Below are positions 3,634 through 7,864 of a stretch of 7,864 bases of DNA, in pieces. Below the pieces are notes generated by a model, which searched no databases, was not told the origin of the DNA, and saw only the letters and a list, made by a program, of their open reading frames with translations. This stretch comes from an uncultured Clostridia bacterium (GTDB lineage: Bacteria > Bacillota > Clostridia > Christensenellales > UBA1242): contig CALWTN010000064.1 of assembly GCA_944384475.1 (NCBI GenBank), positions 1 to 7,864 on the forward strand. The letters run 5' to 3'. A program made the translations under genes and the position numbers. Every line of letters starts with the position of its first letter. The stretch's first letter is position 1.

Positions 3634-6003
3634 ATGGACAAAATTATCAAACGAGACGGAAGGATTGTCGACTACGACATCACAAAAATCGAGAACGCAA
3701 TTGTTAAGGCAATGCTTTCTTTGGGCGAAGGGGATGTGCGAGATGCACGCAAGCTTGCAAAAATCACAGAGCTTGAACTCACCGAAAAGTTTGAAAACAA
3801 ATTGCCAAGCGTGGAGGATATTCAAGACACCGTTGAAAAAGTGCTTATGCGCAACGGATTTGAAAATGTTGCAAAGTGCTATATTCTCTACAGAAAAAGC
3901 CATGAGAAGATGAGAAATGTTTCTGAAACGCTTATGGACTACAAAAACACCATCGACAAGTATCTTAAACTTTCCGACTGGCGTGTTAAAGAAAACTCAA
4001 CGGTAACCTATTCGGTTGGCGGGCTTATTCTTTCCAACTCTGGTGCAATGACGGCAAACTACTGGCTCACCGAAGTGTATGACAAGGAGATCGCAGACGC
4101 TCACAAAAATTGTGACATTCACATTCACGATGTTTCAATGCTCACAGGCTACTGCGCAGGCTGGTCGCTTAAACAGCTCATCAAAGAAGGGCTTGGTGGC
4201 GTTCCTGGCAAAATCACATCTTCGCCAGCATCGCATCTTTCAACGCTTTGCAATCAGATGGTAAACTTTTTGGGAATCATGCAAAATGAATGGGCGGGCG
4301 CTCAGGCGTTCTCTTCATTCGACACATATCTTGCACCGTTCGTCAAGATTGATAATTTAACATATAAAGAGGTTAAGCAGTGCATTCAATCGTTTGTTTA
4401 CGGCGTTAACACTCCATCAAGATGGGGCACACAAGCGCCATTTACAAACATCACGCTTGACTGGGTTGTTCCTGCTGACTTGGCTGAGCTTCCAGCAATC
4501 GTTGGCGGCAAGGAGCAAAACTTTAAATATAAAGACTGCAAAAAAGAAATGGATATGGTAAACAAAGCCTTCATTGAAATTATGATTGAGGGCGATGCAA
4601 ACGGCAGGGGATTCCAATATCCTATTCCAACATATTCAATAACCAAAGATTTTGATTGGTCTGAAACAGAAAACAACAAACTGCTTTTTGAAATGACAAC
4701 CAAATATGGCACGCCATACTTCTCAAACTACATCAACAGCGACATGGAGCCAACAGATGTTAGAAGCATGTGCTGCCGTTTGAGATTGGATTTGAGGGAA
4801 TTGCGCAAAAAGAGCGGCGGCTACTTTGGCAGCGGCGAAAGCACTGGCTCGGTGGGCGTTGTAACAATCAACATGCCTAAGATAGCATATCTTTCTGCCA
4901 CAGAAGACGAGTTCTTCGATAGGCTCGACAAGATTATGGATCTTTCAGCTAGATCACTTAAAATGAAAAGAGAAACCATCACAAAACTCTTGGAAGCAGG
5001 GTTGTATCCATACACAAAGCGCTATCTTGGCACATTCAACAACCACTTCTCAACAATCGGGCTTGTTGGAATGAACGAGGCGTGCTTAAACGCAAAATGG
5101 GTTAGGGCCGACATGACACAAAAATCAGCTCAGGACTTTACAAAGAAAGTTCTCAATCACATGAGAGAACGCCTTTCGGATTATCAAGAAAAATATGGCG
5201 ATCTTTACAACTTGGAGGCAACTCCTGCTGAAAGCACGTCATACAGACTTGCAAAACATGATAAGGAGCGCTTCCCAGACATCATCACAGCAAACGAGGG
5301 CAAAACGCCTTACTACACCAACTCTTCACACCTTCCAGTTGGATACACCGCCGACATTTTTGAAGCGCTTGACATTCAAGATGATCTTCAAACGCTTTAC
5401 ACCTCGGGCACGGTTTTCCACGCTTTCTTGGGGCAAAAACTCGACAGTTGGAAGGCAACCGCAGAACTTGTTAGAAAGATTGCAGAAAACTATAAACTGC
5501 CATACTACACAATCAGCCCAACCTACTCAGTTTGCCGCAACCACGGCTATATCACAGGCGAAGTTTACACCTGCCCAGACTGCGGTGAAAAAACCGAAGT
5601 TTACAGCCGTATCACAGGCTACTATCGTCCTGTTCAAAACTGGAACGACGGAAAGGCTCAGGAGTTTAAAGACAGGGTGACATACGACATCTCTCACTCA
5701 GTGCTTAAAAAGAAAAGCTGCTGCCATAGTGATCAAAAGCAGGCGGAGGCAAAGGTGAGCGGAGATCTTCCTCTTCTGTTTACAACCAAAACTTGCCCAA
5801 ACTGCAAAATGGCAAAGCGAATTTTGGATGCGGCAGGCGTTAAATATATTGCAATAGATGCCGAAGACCAAAAGGATTTGACAATCAAATATAACGTTAA
5901 AAAAGCACCAACTCTTTTAGTTCCAAACGGCGAAACATATTTGCGCTTTGACAACGCAAGCGAAATTAACAGATATGTTGAGGGGTTGAAAAAGAGAGCA
6001 TGA
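3634..6003 (+). CDS. nrdD: Class III anaerobic ribonucleotide reductase with fused C-terminal glutaredoxin domain
   Basis: Oxygen-sensitive cytoplasmic enzyme that reduces ribonucleotides to deoxyribonucleotides using a glycyl radical. Residues 1-92 are an ATP-cone (IKRDGRIVDYD start) for allosteric control. About 100-700 is the NrdD barrel. Cys174 (YCAGW) and the Cys380-Cys381 pair (MCCR) are the likely active-site disulfide partner and thiyl-radical cysteine. A zinc site uses Cys634, His637, Cys647 and Cys650, and Gly662 in RITGYY is the radical glycine. The usual protein would end near 700. Here a vicinal Cys696-Cys697 pair leads into a glutaredoxin/NrdH-like domain (about 708-789) with CPNC at 721-724 and cis-Pro759. 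The fusion suggests thiol rather than formate reduction, as reported for some non-E. coli NrdD types; that is inference. Two NrdR boxes precede it. The last 4 nt overlap the next gene. Family is certain; the reductant is not. Confidence 0.97.
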   Translation: MDKIIKRDGRIVDYDITKIENAIVKAMLSLGEGDVRDARKLAKITELELTEKFENKLPSVEDIQDTVEKVLMRNGFENVAKCYILYRKSHEKMRNVSETLMDYKNTIDKYLKLSDWRVKENSTVTYSVGGLILSNSGAMTANYWLTEVYDKEIADAHKNCDIHIHDVSMLTGYCAGWSLKQLIKEGLGGVPGKITSSPASHLSTLCNQMVNFLGIMQNEWAGAQAFSSFDTYLAPFVKIDNLTYKEVKQCIQSFVYGVNTPSRWGTQAPFTNITLDWVVPADLAELPAIVGGKEQNFKYKDCKKEMDMVNKAFIEIMIEGDANGRGFQYPIPTYSITKDFDWSETENNKLLFEMTTKYGTPYFSNYINSDMEPTDVRSMCCRLRLDLRELRKKSGGYFGSGESTGSVGVVTINMPKIAYLSATEDEFFDRLDKIMDLSARSLKMKRETITKLLEAGLYPYTKRYLGTFNNHFSTIGLVGMNEACLNAKWVRADMTQKSAQDFTKKVLNHMRERLSDYQEKYGDLYNLEATPAESTSYRLAKHDKERFPDIITANEGKTPYYTNSSHLPVGYTADIFEALDIQDDLQTLYTSGTVFHAFLGQKLDSWKATAELVRKIAENYKLPYYTISPTYSVCRNHGYITGEVYTCPDCGEKTEVYSRITGYYRPVQNWNDGKAQEFKDRVTYDISHSVLKKKSCCHSDQKQAEAKVSGDLPLLFTTKTCPNCKMAKRILDAAGVKYIAIDAEDQKDLTIKYNVKKAPTLLVPNGETYLRFDNASEINRYVEGLKKRA

Positions 6004-6905
6004 AAGATGTTTTAATAATCGGTGCAGGGGCAGCAGGGATGACTGCTGCTCTCTATGCACTTAGAAATGGCAAAAGCGTTACAATCGTAGAGCAAAACAA
6101 CATCGGCGGGCAGATTGCAGAGTCGCCACGTGTGGAAAATTTTCCAACGATCATGCAGATTGCCGGCTCAGATTTTGCCGATCAACTTTTTGAACAAATC
6201 ACGCAAAAGGGCGCAGAGTTTGCTTTTGCAAAAATAACAAAGCTTGAAAAAAAACAGGGCTATTTTGAAGCATACAGTGAGTTTGAAAATTTTCAAGCAA
6301 AGTCGGTGATCATTGCGTGCGGAGTGGAGCATAGAAAGTTGGGGCTTGAAAATGAAGAAGAGTTAATCGGGCATGGCATAAGTTACTGCGCGCTCTGTGA
6401 CGGGGCGTTCTATGAAGGAGAGGACGTTGTGCTTATCGGCGATGCCAACACGGCGTTGCAGTATGCGTTACTGCTTTCTTCATACTGCAAAAGCGTGCAT
6501 GTGGTGACGCTGTTTGACAAATTTTTTGGTGATGAGGTGCTTGTAAATGCACTAAAAAATAAACCTAACATAAAAGTTACGCACAACGCAAAACTCATCG
6601 AGCTTATTGGCAAGGATCAACTTGAAGGTTTGGTTTTCCAAAAGGCCGATGGCGAAAAGATGAACTTAAAAACCAAAGCGCTTTTTGTTGCGATAGGGCA
6701 GATTCCAAACAACAAGGTTTTTGCAGATTTGGTGGATTTGTCAAAAGACGGCTACATAATTAGCGACGAAAACATGGCAACCAAAACGCAAGGATTGTTT
6801 GTTGCAGGTGATTGCCGTGTAAAAAAAGTAAGACAACTTACCACCGCATGTGCAGACGGGGCTATTGCCGCAACAAGCGCAAGCAGCTATCTTCAAACAA
6901 TTTAA
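6000..6905 (+). CDS. trxB: Thioredoxin-reductase-like flavoprotein lacking NADPH motifs (possible ferredoxin-dependent type)
   Basis: A 301-residue low-molecular-weight thioredoxin reductase homologue. The FAD fold is intact: GAGAAGMTAA at the N-terminus, GGQI, and GLFVAGDC...ADGAIAA near the end. The redox pair is C130-A-L-C133-D. The pyridine-nucleotide domain is odd: the expected GGGxSA reads GDANTA (147-152), and the HRRxxxR motif that holds the NADPH phosphate is replaced by TLFDKFFGD (170-178), with no arginine. Known relatives with such losses include the clostridial ferredoxin-dependent flavin thioredoxin reductases and a few NADPH-independent enzymes. The start overlaps the nrdD stop (ATGA), so translation is probably coupled and amounts matched. 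The natural partner is therefore probably the glutaredoxin domain fused to NrdD, with electrons from ferredoxin or another donor. Membership of the TrxB family is sure; donor and partner are inferred. Confidence 0.92.
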   Translation: MKDVLIIGAGAAGMTAALYALRNGKSVTIVEQNNIGGQIAESPRVENFPTIMQIAGSDFADQLFEQITQKGAEFAFAKITKLEKKQGYFEAYSEFENFQAKSVIIACGVEHRKLGLENEEELIGHGISYCALCDGAFYEGEDVVLIGDANTALQYALLLSSYCKSVHVVTLFDKFFGDEVLVNALKNKPNIKVTHNAKLIELIGKDQLEGLVFQKADGEKMNLKTKALFVAIGQIPNNKVFADLVDLSKDGYIISDENMATKTQGLFVAGDCRVKKVRQLTTACADGAIAATSASSYLQTI

Positions 6906-6929
6906 ACTGCTTTCACAGCAGTTTTTTTT
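6904..6929 (+). terminator. Terminator of the nrdD-trxB operon
   Basis: AAACTGCT (6904-6911) pairs perfectly with AGCAGTTT (6917-6924) around a TTCAC loop, followed by TTTTT. The stem begins inside the trxB stop codon, so the two-gene operon ends here. Confidence 0.85.
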
Positions 6930-6933
6930 GATA

Positions 6934-6979
6934 TTGACAAACGCTTGCAGATGTTTTAAAATATAAATGGAGAAAAACA
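6934..6979 (+). promoter_or_regulatory. Strong promoter and ribosome binding site of the frameshifted gene
   Basis: TTGACA (6934-6939, 6/6), a 17-bp spacer and TAAAAT (6957-6962, 5/6) form the best sigma-A promoter in the window. GGAG (6969-6972) lies 7 nt before the ATG at 6980. No NrdR box overlaps it, so this gene is transcribed separately from the nrdD operon. Confidence 0.75.
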
Positions 6980-7460
6980 ATGCAAACAAAACTTCCAAAG
7001 CAGTTTAAAGATGAAGTTGAACTCTCTTTTACAAGGGGACATCAAAATTTTTCATATTCCGGCTTCAAAAGCCCGCTGCCAGTAGATCCCGGCAGCAAAA
7101 TCCACGGCGAGCATTATGGCTTTACAATCAAAACTTCTGACGGCGAATCAACCGAATATTCGCGGAAAACCAGCTATAAAACTCAATGCCCAATAGAAGC
7201 GGTTAACTTCAATCAATGGCAAAATTTGCATATATGAAAAAGGCAAAATCAATCCGTGGGAGCTTTCTGTGACGGGCAGAGTGTTTAAGGCAGCAACATT
7301 CAATTCGTCTGCAGACGTTGAATATTTAAAAGGCTTTGGCGTCACTGACGCTGAGCAAATCAAACAGCTCAACCAAGAGGCGAAGCAAGAGATTGACGAA
7401 GCGAAACGAGAGAAAATTAAACGCCCTGTGAGCGGCATAAGCAAATATATGATAAGATAA
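6980..7460 (+). pseudogene. Unrecognised gene interrupted by one frameshift near 7217
   Basis: Two adjacent reading frames look like one protein of about 159 residues. The first (ATG at 6980) gives about 79 plausible residues and then runs into TGA at 7235-7237. The second frame is open from 7197 to the TAA at 7458-7460 and reads sensibly before any start codon (GKICIYEKGKINPWEL from 7218). Skipping one base at about 7217, or adding two, joins them. The N-terminal part is polar; the C-terminal part contains a helix rich in Glu, Lys and Gln and ends in KYMIR. No signal peptide, membrane helix or known motif is seen. GTG at 7269, preceded by GGGAG, could start a separate short product but would discard conserved-looking sequence. 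A good promoter and terminator suggest recent damage, a sequencing error, or less likely programmed frameshifting. Function unknown. Confidence 0.65.
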
Positions 7461-7487
7461 AACGCAGAGCAACATCTCTGCGTTTTT
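7459..7487. terminator. Bidirectional terminator between the frameshifted gene and nrdG
   Basis: AAAACGCAGAG (7459-7469) pairs perfectly with CTCTGCGTTTT (7476-7486) around CAACAT. Flanking A and T runs let it work on both strands. It overlaps the stop codons of both convergent genes. Confidence 0.85.
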
Positions 7488-7864
7488 AGTAGCCTCTAAG
7501 TTCAACTTGATTGATGTATTTTTGCAAGATTGTTTTAAATATCAGCGCCCTGTCTTTTGTGATCTTTTGCAAGCCCTGTTGCAAGCAACTTCCAGAATCT
7601 TTAAAGCATTGCAAAAATATCTTTTCACTGCCATTCAGCCATCTGCCCATCTCTTCGATACTTTCGTTTGTGTGATGGCCGCTGACTAGGGTTGTGCGAA
7701 ACTCGTATGGCACGACGTTTGTTTTTAACAGTTCAACACTTTGATTTATTGCGTCAATATCCACGATTGCGCCCGCAGTTTTTTGATAGTGTTCTTGCGA
7801 ATTTTTTACATCCATTGCCACATAGTCGACAAGCCCTTCTTCAATAAGATTTTTGATAAGCTCT
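7486..7864 (-). CDS. nrdG: Anaerobic ribonucleotide reductase activating protein (radical SAM), C-terminal part
   Basis: Only the last 125 residues are in the window; the gene continues beyond the right edge, so the 4Fe-4S CxxxCxxC motif is not visible. The fragment reads ELIKNLIEEGLVDYVAMDVK and continues with a Tyr-x-x-Thr stretch, YEFRTTLV, HHTNESIEEMGRWL and FLQCFKDSG, and ends VELRGY. This is the characteristic C-terminal half of the NrdG2-type (Thermotoga/Firmicutes-like) activase, whose members are about 230 residues long. NrdG uses S-adenosylmethionine and a reduced iron-sulfur cluster, fed by flavodoxin or ferredoxin, to create the glycyl radical on NrdD, here Gly662. It faces the nrdD operon and ends in a shared terminator, instead of following nrdD on the same strand as is common. 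Its promoter and any NrdR box lie outside the window. The frame stays open without a stop to the edge. Confidence 0.93.
   Translation of the reverse strand, partial: ELIKNLIEEGLVDYVAMDVKNSQEHYQKTAGAIVDIDAINQSVELLKTNVVPYEFRTTLVSGHHTNESIEEMGRWLNGSEKIFLQCFKDSGSCLQQGLQKITKDRALIFKTILQKYINQVELRGY

Noticed and set aside
3584..3913. A 109-codon plus-strand frame overlapping the 5' end of nrdD
   Set aside because: It overlaps the promoter and the first 280 bases of nrdD in another frame; its translation has no family-like features.
5195..5680. A 161-codon alternative frame inside nrdD
   Set aside because: Overlaps conserved NrdD core and zinc site; threonine- and lysine-rich shadow without a start signal.
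7269..7460. Separate small gene starting at GTG 7269 with GGGAG upstream
   Set aside because: The same frame is open and protein-like for 24 codons before the GTG, fitting the C-terminal part of the upstream frameshifted gene better than an independent gene.

Overview
The window is a low-GC, AT-rich piece of a bacterial chromosome. Most gene starts have strong AGGAGG-type ribosome binding sites, and several have TTGACA/TATAAT-like promoters. Gene content points to a strict or near-strict anaerobe of the Bacillota, probably Clostridia-like: rubrerythrin, a class III (glycyl-radical) ribonucleotide reductase with its radical-SAM activase, and a thioredoxin-reductase-like flavoprotein that appears to have lost its NADPH motifs. 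No insertion sequence, phage gene, CRISPR array, rRNA or tRNA is visible.

Layout. Positions 1-249 are intergenic. They hold a terminator for an unseen upstream gene, a perfect 16-bp parS (ParB-binding) palindrome, a second degenerate copy 38 bp away, a 13-A run and the rubrerythrin promoter. Rubrerythrin (250-789) and an unrecognised single-pass membrane protein (844-1548) follow on the plus strand, with a terminator between them. A bidirectional terminator near 1547-1576 separates these from three minus-strand genes: a two-helix small membrane protein (1575-1799), a secreted SIMPL/DUF541 protein (1907-2734) and an unrecognised cysteine-containing 140-residue protein (2885-3307). A divergent intergenic region (3308-3633) carries the promoters of that last gene and of nrdD.

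The centrepiece is 3535-7864. Two tandem NrdR-type boxes, 32 bp apart and overlapping the promoter, precede nrdD (3634-6003). This NrdD has an ATP-cone, the glycyl-radical core and a C-terminal glutaredoxin-like domain (CPNC) fused in the same polypeptide. Its stop overlaps the start of a thioredoxin-reductase-like gene (6000-6905) by 4 nt (ATGA). The flavoprotein keeps the FAD motif and the redox CxxC but lacks the GxGxxA and HRRxxxR signatures expected for NADPH binding. A strong terminator ends the pair. Then comes an unrecognised gene that is intact only if one frameshift near 7217 is corrected (6980-7460), and finally, convergent, the C-terminal 125 residues of NrdG (7486 to the window edge).

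Working model (inference): under NrdR control the cell makes one operon that supplies both anaerobic dNTP synthesis and its own thiol reductant. Electrons, possibly from ferredoxin rather than NADPH, would pass through the flavoprotein to the fused glutaredoxin domain and then to the NrdD active-site disulfide, replacing formate. NrdG from the facing gene would install the glycyl radical.
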